DNA from: Oscillospiraceae bacterium
GTDB lineage: Bacteria; Bacillota; Clostridia; Oscillospirales; JAKOTC01
NCBI GenBank assembly: GCA_035353335.1
Contig: DAOPZJ010000010.1
Location: forward strand, 1 to 53,029
Length of the DNA: 53,029 nucleotides
Reading direction: 5' to 3'
In this document: positions 32,819-40,398 of the stretch, piece after piece
How the letters are laid out: each line of letters begins with the position of its first letter
Position numbering within the stretch: position 1 is the stretch's first letter
Made by a program: the position numbers and the translations under genes
Notes under the pieces: generated by a model
Seen by the model: only the letters and a program-made list of their open reading frames with translations
What the model was told of the DNA's origin: nothing
Database searches by the model: none

Positions 32819-33511
32819 ATGAAAAAAGTCCTTGTCATTTTGCTTGCGCTTGTCTTTGTTATCGGTATGAGCGCCTGCGCAGTGTCTTCCAAACCGAGCG
32901 ATGAGACATCGTCCGTTCTGTCTGAGACAGCTTCCGTCACTCAGCCGATCGATTCGACGGTGTCCGAAGTAACATCCAAAGTTTCGTCCGTCGCGTCGGT
33001 TGTATCCGAGACATCTGCCGTATCGGAAGTCTCGACTCCGTCCGAGACGTCCGAGCCCACCACGACCGCTGTCGAATATACCGATATCGCAGCTGCTGTT
33101 TTGGCTGACTTCAACGCGAAGCGCACCGAACTCGGCAAAGACGCACTGGTCACCAGCGACCGCCTGACCAAAGCCGCCGAGACTTACGCGAAAGCGCTGC
33201 TCGACGCATCGGATGATTTCATCAAGGGCACCGATTATCGTACATTGCCCGATGGCTCCGGAGTTACCGCAATCGTCAATTCTGTTGACAGCACCGAAGG
33301 CCGTCTGACCGGTCTGAACTACAGTGTCTGGGTCAACGAGATGCCGTCCTCAGGTAATACACTCGAAGCCCTCAAAGCGGTCATGCTCGCCAGCACACAG
33401 TTCGCCACTAAAGCTGAATTCGACTTTGCCAAGATCGGCATCACCGCACTGCAGACCGTCATCGATGGTGTCCCGCAGAGAAGCGTCATCGTCATCTTCT
33501 ACGCTGCATAA
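32819..33511 (+). CDS. Lipoprotein with CAP (SCP/PR1-like) domain
   Basis: 230 aa from ATG at 32819 with GAGGG upstream. The signal peptide ends in a lipobox-like SAC (Cys20). A Ser/Thr/Val/Glu-rich linker runs to about residue 85. The rest resembles the CAP superfamily of Gram-positive secreted proteins (AAAVLADFNAKRTELGKDAL ... LTKAAETYAKAL ... FAKIGITAL), although the canonical His residues are not obvious. Extracellular; function unknown. It has its own promoter and terminator. Confidence 0.72.
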   Translation: MKKVLVILLALVFVIGMSACAVSSKPSDETSSVLSETASVTQPIDSTVSEVTSKVSSVASVVSETSAVSEVSTPSETSEPTTTAVEYTDIAAAVLADFNAKRTELGKDALVTSDRLTKAAETYAKALLDASDDFIKGTDYRTLPDGSGVTAIVNSVDSTEGRLTGLNYSVWVNEMPSSGNTLEALKAVMLASTQFATKAEFDFAKIGITALQTVIDGVPQRSVIVIFYAA

Positions 33512-33529
33512 TTTCATTCTCATGGATAC

Positions 33530-33567
33530 AAAGGGACGGCTTTGAATTTCAAAGCCGTCCCTTTTTG
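33530..33567 (+). terminator. Intrinsic terminator after the CAP-domain lipoprotein
   Basis: AAAGGGACGGCTTTG (33530-33544) pairs perfectly with CAAAGCCGTCCCTTT (33550-33564) around AATTT, and the T run continues. The next promoter begins immediately after. Confidence 0.93.
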
Positions 33568-33596
33568 TTGACATTTTACACTGTTTATGATATTAT
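33568..33596 (+). promoter_or_regulatory. SigA-type promoter upstream of the valS leader
   Basis: TTGACA (33568-33573) and TATTAT (33591-33596) with a 17-base spacer. The transcript would start near 33603 and run through a short ORF and a terminator hairpin before valS. Confidence 0.75.
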
Positions 33597-33629
33597 GACC
33601 GCATATTCGGTCTTGAAAGGGAGAGTTAA

Positions 33630-33787
33630 ATGTCCTTTTCGCAGCTCCAATTATCGGTGAGTATTTCCGTCGGGGTACAAATGCGGTTGTAGCTGCGTTT
33701 ATCGCGGGTGCAATCGCTTGTTATGCTTGCACCGACGAGGACGAAATGATCATGATTCCGGTGCAAAAGCGCCGGATTTTTATATGA
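33630..33787 (+). pseudogene. Short ORF before valS, apparently frameshifted (or a leader peptide)
   Basis: GGGAGAG precedes an ATG at 33630. The direct frame gives 20 codons ending at 33692 and holds three Val codons in eight. If one T is added to the TTTT run at 33636-33639, the frame instead runs 52 codons to a TGA at 33787, giving a protein-like sequence: PIIGEYFRRGTNAVVAAF, a small hydrophobic stretch, CYACTDEDEM and a basic end QKRR. That frame has no start codon of its own. The options are a small membrane protein broken by a one-base deletion, a sequence error in a homopolymer, a programmed shift, or a pure leader. I recognise no family. Confidence 0.45.
33757..33781 (+). terminator. 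Terminator in the valS leader, with a competing fold
   Basis: TCCGGTGC (33757-33764) and GCGCCGGA (33769-33776) form 8 bp around AAAA, followed by five T. It lies 40 bases before valS with no new promoter between. An upstream TTGCACC (33727-33733) can pair either with GGTGCAA at 33707-33713 or with GGTGCAA at 33760-33766; the latter covers the terminator's 5' arm. This is the layout of a conditional terminator. Confidence 0.7.
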
Positions 33788-33821
33788 GAAGATAGAATAT
33801 AAGTATATCGGGAGGATGTTC

Positions 33822-36428
33822 ATGGCTAAAGAACTTGAAAAAAACTACGATCCGCTTCAGTTTGAAGACAGATTGTATCATACTTGGGAAGAAAAAGGGT
33901 ATTTTCACGCCGAGCCCGATTCCGAAAAACAGCCCTATACCATTGTGATTCCGCCGCCCAACATCACCGGGCAGCTGCATATGGGACATGCACTTGACAA
34001 TACCCTGCAGGACATCCTCATCCGCTATAAACGCATGAGCGGTTTCTGTACGCTTTGGCTGCCGGGAACCGACCATGCCTCCATCGCCACCGAGGCCAAG
34101 ATCGTCGAGGCGATGCGCAAAGAAAGATTGACCAAAGAGAGCATCGGACGTGATAAGTTTTTGGAGCGCGCTTGGGCGTGGAAAAAACAATACGGCGACC
34201 GCATCATCGAACAACTCAAAAAGATGGGCTCCTCCTGCGACTGGCAGAGAACCCGCTTCACCATGGACGAGGGTTGTTCCAAAGCCGTAAAAGAGGTCTT
34301 TGTCCGCCTGTATAATAAGGGTTTGATTTATCGCGGCGAGCGCATCATCAACTGGTGCCCGCACTGCCTGACCTCGATCTCCGACGCCGAAGTTGAATAT
34401 GAGGATCAAAAAGGCCATTTTTGGCATCTGCGCTATCCCCTCTCGGATAGCAGCGGCTTTATCGAGCTCGCCACAACCCGTCCCGAAACGATGCTTGGTG
34501 ATACCGCGGTCGCCGTTCACCCTAAAGACAAACGCTATAAAAAACTGGTTGGAAAGACTGTGATTCTGCCGTTAGTCGGACGCGAAATCCCGATCGTCGC
34601 CGACGAATATGTCGATCCGGAATTCGGAACCGGCGCGGTTAAAATCACACCCGCGCACGACCCCAACGACTTCGAGGTCGGCAGACGCCATAACCTGCCG
34701 TTAATCAACGTGATGACGCCGGACGCCAAGATCACAGCCGACTATCCGAAATACGCCGGAATGGACCGCTACGAGGCTCGTAAAGCCATTGTGAAAGACC
34801 TGGAAGAGCAGGGGTTCCTGATTCGTGTCGAAGATCATGAACATAACGTCGGCACCTGCTATCGCTGCTCCACCACCGTCGAGCCGCGCGCGTCCTTACA
34901 GTGGTTTGTCAAGATGGAACCGCTGGCCAAACCCGCCATCGAAGCCGTGAAAAGCGGCGATATCAAGTTTGTCCCCGAGCGCTTTGACAAGACCTATTTC
35001 CACTGGATGGAGAACATCCGCGACTGGTGCATCTCCCGTCAGCTCTGGTGGGGTCACCGTATTCCGGCATTTTACTGCGACGAATGCGGTGAGACGGTGG
35101 TCACCAAGGATGAAAACCCCGTCTGCCCGAAATGCGGCAAGCCGATGCGTCAGGACCCCGACACTCTCGACACATGGTTTTCCTCCGCGCTCTGGCCGTT
35201 TTCGACCCTTGGCTGGCCGGAAAAGACCAAGGACTTGGATTTCTTCTACCCGACCAACACACTCGTGACCGGCTATGACATTATCACCTTCTGGGTCTCG
35301 CGCATGATCTTCTCGGGGCTTGAATACATGGGCGAAAAGCCGTTCGATACAGTACTGATCCACGGCCTAGTGCGCGATGCGCAGGGGCGCAAGATGTCCA
35401 AATCTCTCGGCAACGGCATTGACCCGCTCGAGATCATCGATAAATACGGCGCAGACGCACTGCGGTTCGCTCTGGCCACCGGCATCGCTCCCGGAAACGA
35501 TATGCGCTTCTCCGATGAAAAAATCGAAGCCAGCCGCAACTTTTGCAATAAGCTCTGGAACGCGGCGCGCTTTATTTTAATGAACCTGAAAACCGAGATC
35601 ACACCGGATTCGCTGCCTAAGACCCTTGCCCCCGAAGATAAATGGATTCTGACCCGTTACACCCGAACCGTCCAAGAAGTCAACGAGCTACTCGACCGTT
35701 ACGAGATCGGAATGGCGCTCGGAAAACTTTATGACTTCATCTGGGACGAGTTTTGCGACTGGTTTATCGAACTCTCAAAAGACCGTTTGTATGCCGGCGG
35801 AGAACCCGCTGAAGAAGCCTCGCAGGTGTTATGCTATGTGATGGGCAACACCCTCAAACTGCTGCACCCGTTTTTGCCGTTCATCACCGAGGAGATTTGG
35901 CAGGCGCTTCCGCACAATAGCGATACTATCATGCTTGCGTCTTATCCGAGATATGATGGGTCCCTCGATTTCAGCGCGGAAGCCGACATGGTCGAGATGA
36001 TTATGGCTGCCGTCAAAGCTCTCCGCAACCGCAGAACCGAGATGAATGTCGCACCGTCCCGCAAGGCAGTTGTGCACATCAGCAGTGAGCACATCGGCAA
36101 ATATCTCAGCTGCAAGCGGTTTTTTGTGCGCCTTGCGAGCTGCAGCGACGTGGTCGAGGGTAAAACCGATGGCATTTCGATTGTCACCGATGACGCCAAG
36201 ATGACGATTGCAATCGCTGAACTGGTTGACATTGAAGCCGAAAAAGCGCGCTTGAAAAAGGAACTTGAGACCGCCCAAAAGGAACTCGGGCAGATTGAAG
36301 CGAAACTCGGAAACAGCGCGTTTGTTGACAGAGCACCGCAAGCGGTCGTCGAGGAACAGCGTCAGCGCCGCGAAAAGCTTCTTTCCCGCATTGAGGTCAT
36401 TCATAAAACAGAGGAAGAATTGATCTAA
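33822..36428 (+). CDS. valS: Valyl-tRNA synthetase
   Basis: 868 aa from the ATG at 33822, with GGAGG 7 bases upstream; the ATG at 33816 overlaps that site. Class Ia synthetase. The HIGH motif is HMGH (53-56) within PPPNITGQLHMGHAL, followed by the CP1 editing domain (TTRPETMLGDTAVAVHP). There are zinc-type Cys pairs (CDECGE, CPKCGK), and the KMSKS motif is KMSKS (524-528). An anticodon-binding domain and the ValRS-specific C-terminal coiled coil (EAEKARLKKELETAQKEL) complete it. Charges tRNA-Val and proofreads Thr. It is preceded by a structured leader that does not match the T-box consensus. Confidence 0.98.
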   Translation: MAKELEKNYDPLQFEDRLYHTWEEKGYFHAEPDSEKQPYTIVIPPPNITGQLHMGHALDNTLQDILIRYKRMSGFCTLWLPGTDHASIATEAKIVEAMRKERLTKESIGRDKFLERAWAWKKQYGDRIIEQLKKMGSSCDWQRTRFTMDEGCSKAVKEVFVRLYNKGLIYRGERIINWCPHCLTSISDAEVEYEDQKGHFWHLRYPLSDSSGFIELATTRPETMLGDTAVAVHPKDKRYKKLVGKTVILPLVGREIPIVADEYVDPEFGTGAVKITPAHDPNDFEVGRRHNLPLINVMTPDAKITADYPKYAGMDRYEARKAIVKDLEEQGFLIRVEDHEHNVGTCYRCSTTVEPRASLQWFVKMEPLAKPAIEAVKSGDIKFVPERFDKTYFHWMENIRDWCISRQLWWGHRIPAFYCDECGETVVTKDENPVCPKCGKPMRQDPDTLDTWFSSALWPFSTLGWPEKTKDLDFFYPTNTLVTGYDIITFWVSRMIFSGLEYMGEKPFDTVLIHGLVRDAQGRKMSKSLGNGIDPLEIIDKYGADALRFALATGIAPGNDMRFSDEKIEASRNFCNKLWNAARFILMNLKTEITPDSLPKTLAPEDKWILTRYTRTVQEVNELLDRYEIGMALGKLYDFIWDEFCDWFIELSKDRLYAGGEPAEEASQVLCYVMGNTLKLLHPFLPFITEEIWQALPHNSDTIMLASYPRYDGSLDFSAEADMVEMIMAAVKALRNRRTEMNVAPSRKAVVHISSEHIGKYLSCKRFFVRLASCSDVVEGKTDGISIVTDDAKMTIAIAELVDIEAEKARLKKELETAQKELGQIEAKLGNSAFVDRAPQAVVEEQRQRREKLLSRIEVIHKTEEELI

Positions 36429-36487
36429 ATATCCATAATTCATATAATATAACAATTTATGGAAAATTAAAACACCTATATAAACAG

Positions 36488-36529
36488 AAAAGAAACGACA
36501 GCTTTATCAAAGATTTTGTCGTTTCTTTT
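36488..36529. terminator. Bidirectional terminator between valS and tRNA-Leu
   Basis: AAAAGAAACGACA (36488-36500) pairs perfectly with TGTCGTTTCTTTT (36517-36529) around 16 bases. A-rich and T-rich flanks let it stop valS on the plus strand and tRNA-Leu on the minus strand. Confidence 0.82.
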
Positions 36530-36530
36530 A

Positions 36531-36613
36531 TGGTGCGGGTAACAGGGGTTGAACCTGCACGGTCTCCCACCGGAACCTAAATCCGGCGCGTCTGCCAATT
36601 CCGCCATACCCGC
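36531..36613 (-). tRNA. tRNA-Leu (anticodon TAG)
   Basis: 83 bases with CCA encoded. Acceptor GCGGGTA pairs with TACCCGC. The anticodon stem CCGGA/TCCGG carries loop TTTAGGT with TAG. A long variable arm (class II) and T arm with loop TTCAACC follow. Reads CUA and probably other CUN codons. Confidence 0.97.
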
Positions 36614-36698
36614 AACGGGGTTATTTTAACATAACTTTGAAAAATCCGCAACCGAAATCTATAGAAGAAGCGGAGATGACTTCTCACCAAAATCTCAC

Positions 36699-36727
36699 TT
36701 TACAATCTTACACGATTTTGATATAAT
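36699..36727 (+). promoter_or_regulatory. SigA-type promoter for the propeller lipoprotein
   Basis: TTTACA (36699-36704) and TATAAT (36722-36727) with a 17-base spacer, about 60 bases before the ATG at 36787. Confidence 0.7.
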
Positions 36728-36786
36728 CAATATAATATTGATTTTCCATCTGTAGAAAGATGCAAAGATTAAGGAGCATACGCGTT

Positions 36787-37770
36787 ATGAAAAAAATACT
36801 TTCCGTTATGTTTGCGATATTGTTTACGGTGACTGCCGCCGCCTGCGGCACTCCGTCGGGAACCTCATCCGCCGCATCGTCGGCACCCGAGATGGTTAAG
36901 AGCACTTTGAACGAATTTGACGCCTCGCCGTACGGGATGTACCCGAGCAATCTCGGTGTTGACGGAAACGCGGTCACAGACGGAAACACCATCTATTATT
37001 CGAGACTGGATTACTATACGACGGACGTTGCGGAATACCGTCTCTGGAAATATGACTTTACCGCAAAAAAACACAGCCAACTCACCGAATTCAAAACTGA
37101 TTATCTGAATCTTTACAACGGACGTATCTTTTATATTAACCATAATGACCTTTTCGTTTATTCCATGAAAACCGATGGCAGCGATATTAAGCAGCTGACG
37201 CAGGAAACGGTCAATAAACTGCTCGTTTATGAGGGCAAATTATATTGCATGACTGATACGGAGCTCTATACAATTGCTCCTGACGGAACCGGAAAAACTG
37301 TAATTTATAATGCAAAATGCACGGATGTCTGGTTTGATGGCGGAGTGACCTATATCGTCGGGCAAGAGAATCAGGTATACACGCTGAATGGCGGTACCGG
37401 TGCCCCTATCGAAGGCATTTTCGCCTATTCGATCATTGTTGATAACGGATGGATTTATTATCTCAATGTCAAAGATTCCTCGTATGTTTATAAAGCCCGT
37501 ACAGACGGCACAGATGCATGCGTAATATACGGCGGCATCTGCGAGAATCTATTGATTGCAGGCGGTATGCTCTATTTTGTGAGTGTCGATATCGGCTACA
37601 ACATCATTCGAATTGATTGCAACGGAGAAAACAAGGTATTGGTAAATTACGACCGAGCGAGCGGAATCAATGTTATCGGCGATTATATGCTCTATACCGA
37701 TACGCGCAGCGGAGATATGCGTCTGATGAAAATCGGACAAAATTCCGCAAGCGATTTCCTGTATATGTAA
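36787..37770 (+). CDS. Lipoprotein with beta-propeller-like (DUF5050-type) repeats
   Basis: 327 aa from ATG at 36787 with AAGGAG upstream. The signal peptide ends with lipobox TAAAC (Cys20). The body has repeats of the form [YF]Y-x-[DN]-G.I.yY....d..LY....DGt (VTDGNTIYYSRLD, LYNGRIFYINHND, VYEGKLYCMTDTELYTI, VDNGWIYYLNVKD, IAGGMLYFVSVD, VIGDYMLYTDTRSGD). These are typical of DUF5050-type extracellular proteins in Clostridia. Ligand and role unknown. Confidence 0.8.
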   Translation: MKKILSVMFAILFTVTAAACGTPSGTSSAASSAPEMVKSTLNEFDASPYGMYPSNLGVDGNAVTDGNTIYYSRLDYYTTDVAEYRLWKYDFTAKKHSQLTEFKTDYLNLYNGRIFYINHNDLFVYSMKTDGSDIKQLTQETVNKLLVYEGKLYCMTDTELYTIAPDGTGKTVIYNAKCTDVWFDGGVTYIVGQENQVYTLNGGTGAPIEGIFAYSIIVDNGWIYYLNVKDSSYVYKARTDGTDACVIYGGICENLLIAGGMLYFVSVDIGYNIIRIDCNGENKVLVNYDRASGINVIGDYMLYTDTRSGDMRLMKIGQNSASDFLYM

Positions 37771-37877
37771 TCTGCGGGTAGCTTTAAGAAATCAAGCTCA
37801 GCTTATATTATACTGATTGAATGATCAATAAAATATTACCGGAAATTCTTGACTACTTCCGGGAAAGCGAGTAGAAA

Positions 37878-39128
37878 ATGCCGGACCTTGAATCGATCAA
37901 ACGATTTGACTTGAACAGAGCGCCCAGAAAGCAAATGCCGGTATTGATGCCGTTGATTTGGCTGCTCAGCTTCCCTGATTATTGGAAACACAAGTCAAAA
38001 ATTATAAAAAAAGGTATGGAGGGACTTAAACCGCCGTATCTGCTGCTCTGCAACCACAACGCCTTTTTGGATTTTAAAATCGCCTCGGTTGCTGTTTTTC
38101 CCCACAGAACCAACAATGTGGTCGCCATCGACGGATTTTTGAAACGGGAGTGGCTGCTTCGGGCTGTCGGCTGTATCGGAAAACGTAAATTCACCAATGA
38201 TGTGTCGCTTGTGCGCAACTTGATTCAGGTGATTAAAAATAAAAACATCGCCGTGATCTATCCTGAAGCGCGTTATTCTCTGTGCGGGACTAATGCGATT
38301 TTGCCAAGTTCGCTCGGAAAACTGGTCAAGCTGCTGGGCGTCGATGTTGTGACTTTTATCACTCACGGGCATCACATCGATTCGCCGTTTTGGCATCTCG
38401 GGAGCCGAGGCGTTCAAACCGTTGCCGATATGACACGTCTGATCTCAAAAGATGAACTGGCTGATCTCTCAGCCGATGAGATCAACGGTAAAATCGAAAA
38501 AGCGTTCTTATATGACGATTTTGCATGGCAGAAAAAAAACGGTATCCGAATTACAAAGCAAGACCGTGCAGAAGGATTACATAAAGTGCTCTATCAATGC
38601 CCCCACTGCAAAGCGGAATATCGCATGGATTCCAAGGGCAGCGAATTGTTTTGCAAACATTGCGGTAAGGTCTGGGAAATGACCGAACTCGGCGAGTTGA
38701 AAGCAAAAAGCGGCGAGACCGAATTTGCGCATATCCCGGATTGGTACGAATGGGAGCGGACGCAAGTTCGAGCCGAAATTGAAGAGGGCAGGTATTATTT
38801 TTGCGATAAAGCCATCGTCCGGTCGCTGCCCAATGCCGAGGGTTACATTGAGATCGGTCTTGCCGACTTCGTACATGATATGAACGGTTTTACGATAAAA
38901 GGTGAATATAACGGCAAGCCGTATTCCATGGAAAAAAGCCCGCAATCACTGTATTCCTGCCACATCGAATACGAGTACTTGGGCAAATTCGGAGATTGCG
39001 TAGACCTTAATACATTACACGACACTTGGTATTGTTATCCGCAGAGCGAGCACTTCAGCGTTACCAAGATCGCACTGGCGACTGAGGAAATGTATAAATA
39101 TTATAAAGAAAAAAAACACAGTGCCTAA
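37878..39128 (+). CDS. Lysophospholipid acyltransferase-like protein with inserted zinc ribbon
   Basis: 416 aa. Residues 20-235 match the PlsC/LPLAT fold, with the H-x4-D motif as CNHNAFLDF (His59, Asp64), the block with GFLKREWL and YPEARYS as the third motif. Residues near 241-265 are a CPHC ... CKHC zinc ribbon (QCPHCKAEY, FCKHCGKVW), followed by a 150-residue C-terminal domain with no motif I recognise. It may acylate lysophosphatidate or another lipid at the inner membrane face. The ribosome site is modest (GGGAAAG). A 17-codon ORF in the same frame ends with TAG two codons before this ATG. Confidence 0.8.
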   Translation: MPDLESIKRFDLNRAPRKQMPVLMPLIWLLSFPDYWKHKSKIIKKGMEGLKPPYLLLCNHNAFLDFKIASVAVFPHRTNNVVAIDGFLKREWLLRAVGCIGKRKFTNDVSLVRNLIQVIKNKNIAVIYPEARYSLCGTNAILPSSLGKLVKLLGVDVVTFITHGHHIDSPFWHLGSRGVQTVADMTRLISKDELADLSADEINGKIEKAFLYDDFAWQKKNGIRITKQDRAEGLHKVLYQCPHCKAEYRMDSKGSELFCKHCGKVWEMTELGELKAKSGETEFAHIPDWYEWERTQVRAEIEEGRYYFCDKAIVRSLPNAEGYIEIGLADFVHDMNGFTIKGEYNGKPYSMEKSPQSLYSCHIEYEYLGKFGDCVDLNTLHDTWYCYPQSEHFSVTKIALATEEMYKYYKEKKHSA

Positions 39129-39230
39129 CAGTTCCGTCTGTGCAACCTTAAGTTGACAAACTTGAAAAAACAGAAACACCCGGTTGGTGGAGAAAGCGCT
39201 CCTTTCGAGGTATGATGAACATATCAACTG

Positions 39231-39247
39231 AACGGGAAGTTCCCGTT
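39231..39247 (+). promoter_or_regulatory. Palindrome before the XRE regulator, candidate operator
   Basis: AACGGGAA and TTCCCGTT, 8-bp perfect arms with one central base, lie 20 bases before the regulator's ATG and 14 bases after a TATGAT that may be its -10 box. It could be an autoregulatory operator or an RNA hairpin next to the ribosome site. Confidence 0.5.
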
Positions 39248-39267
39248 TATCAAAGGAGACGAAAACA

Positions 39268-39966
39268 ATGAGTTTAGGGACAAACTTACAATACCTCAGA
39301 AAAATGCGCAACGCCATGACACAGGAAGATTTGGCAGAAATCATGGGCGTATCGCGCCAGACAGTAGCAAAATGGGAATCAGATGCCGTTTATCCCGAAA
39401 TCGAAAAATTGATTCGGCTCGGTGAATTCTTTTCGTGCAGCACCGATCAACTGCTCCGTGAGGATATCAATAGCGGAAACGAGGCCTATTCTCCCGTTGG
39501 CATTGAGACTGTAAACGCTTTTCGGATGGCTCGATATGCGGTCATCAGCCACGCCCCGGAAAATGATGCAATCGACCATATCCGAAAATGGGCAAAAGAC
39601 AATGGCATCATGGATTCGCAGATCATCGGGTGGGATTTCCCCTTTGTGTCCCAACAGCAGATCAATGTATTCCATATGCATGGATATGCAGCGGCATGTA
39701 TCCTGCCCGACGACTTTGTTTCAAAGTGCAAAGATGTCGAGATCGTCGCGCAGGACAAGGCAGAATACGCCGTGATTACTATCACAAAGCCGTTTCGTGA
39801 CCCGTTTGTTTTGATTCCAAACGCATATAAAACCATTCATTCGTACTTAAAAGTGAACGGAATCAAGCAAAACAAAGATGAAAGGATCCTCTCCTGTTTC
39901 GAAAAAGTGTATCAAAAAGACGCAGTTGAATATATGGATATCTTCATCAGCATTGATAACGAATAA
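39268..39966 (+). CDS. XRE-family regulator with GyrI-like effector domain
   Basis: 232 aa, AAAGGAG upstream. Residues 6-62 form the XRE helix-turn-helix (MTQEDLAEIMGVSRQTVAKWE, recognition helix near 29-37, then PEIEKLIRLGEFFSCSTDQLL). Residues 80-232 resemble the GyrI/AraC-type effector-binding fold found as a small-molecule sensor (ARYAVISHAP ... HGYAAACILPDDF ... YMDIFISID). Likely a ligand-responsive regulator of itself or nearby genes. The target and ligand are unknown. Confidence 0.85.
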   Translation: MSLGTNLQYLRKMRNAMTQEDLAEIMGVSRQTVAKWESDAVYPEIEKLIRLGEFFSCSTDQLLREDINSGNEAYSPVGIETVNAFRMARYAVISHAPENDAIDHIRKWAKDNGIMDSQIIGWDFPFVSQQQINVFHMHGYAAACILPDDFVSKCKDVEIVAQDKAEYAVITITKPFRDPFVLIPNAYKTIHSYLKVNGIKQNKDERILSCFEKVYQKDAVEYMDIFISIDNE

Positions 39967-40003
39967 ATATCTTTTAAAAATTGTATAAATTTTTGAAAAA
40001 TCG

Positions 40004-40032
40004 TTGACAAAGGTATTTCGAGTGAATATAAT
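40004..40032 (+). promoter_or_regulatory. SigA-type promoter of the ilv-leu operon leader
   Basis: TTGACA (40004-40009) and TATAAT (40027-40032), both consensus, with a 17-base spacer. The transcript would start near 40039 and cross two leader ORFs and two terminator hairpins before ilvB at 40452. Confidence 0.85.
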
Positions 40033-40066
40033 AGAAAAAACCCGAACGATTTTGTGAGGTTTTCAA

Positions 40067-40171
40067 ATGACAGTTTTGTTTTCAACAATCGTAGTTCTTG
40101 TAGGCATTATTGGTCTAGTAGTAATTAGACCGATTGAAATTGCATATGAGAATTTGACTGCAAACAGGTAA
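40067..40171 (+). CDS. Leader peptide 1 of the ilv-leu operon (34 aa)
   Basis: ATG at 40067 with GTGAGG upstream, stop at 40171. Of the first 25 residues, 15 are Val, Ile or Leu, including VVLVGIIGLVVI; the tail is polar. The codon run overlaps a hairpin GGTCTA/TAGACC (40112-40131), and a terminator-like hairpin begins 25 bases after the stop. The composition is like that of the classical ilv leader peptides of Proteobacteria. It may instead be a small membrane protein, but the position between a consensus promoter and a terminator ahead of ilvB favours a leader. Confidence 0.72.
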   Translation: MTVLFSTIVVLVGIIGLVVIRPIEIAYENLTANR

Positions 40172-40196
40172 CTGGCCAACAAGTAGTGCTAAAAGG

Positions 40197-40230
40197 CCCG
40201 CAGTGAGATTCACCGCGGGTCTTATATTTT
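40197..40230 (+). terminator. Attenuator hairpin 1 of the ilv-leu leader
   Basis: CCCGC-a-GTGA (40197-40206) pairs with TCAC-c-GCGGG (40210-40219) around a 3-base loop, with one internal mismatch, and is followed by TCTTATATTTT. The T tract is interrupted, so this is a weaker terminator than the second. Confidence 0.65.
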
Positions 40231-40252
40231 ATCAAGAAACGGAGAAAACGTC

Positions 40253-40381
40253 ATGTCTACAGTCCTTGTGAACACCGCCGTCATTATTACCGTTATTATC
40301 GCCGTAGTCATTGTACTAGGGCTGATTACTATGACATCGCGGGTTCACCGAAAAGAGGATACTGTAGCACACATTAGATAA
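40253..40381 (+). CDS. Leader peptide 2 of the ilv-leu operon (42 aa)
   Basis: ATG at 40253 with CGGAG 9 bases upstream, stop TAA at 40379-40381. Residues 4-25 contain 16 Val/Ile/Leu, including VIITVIIAVVIVLGLI; residues 28-42 are polar and charged. Within codons 31-33 the mRNA has CACCG (40346-40350), which can pair with CGGTG in the 5' arm of the terminator that follows. A ribosome stalled on the Val/Ile/Leu run would leave it free, and a ribosome moving on would cover it. Confidence 0.75.
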   Translation: MSTVLVNTAVIITVIIAVVIVLGLITMTSRVHRKEDTVAHIR

Positions 40382-40398
40382 CCACATGTGTAAAACAG

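Noticed and set aside
33597..33821. T-box riboswitch before valS
   Set aside because: Expected in Bacillota, but the AGGGTGGNACCGCG antiterminator core and a recognisable stem I are absent, and the leader is only about 150 bases before the terminator.
33780..34520. 246-codon minus-strand frame under valS
   Set aside because: It lies entirely opposite strongly conserved valS sequence, has no ribosome site and shows no protein family character; an antisense shadow.
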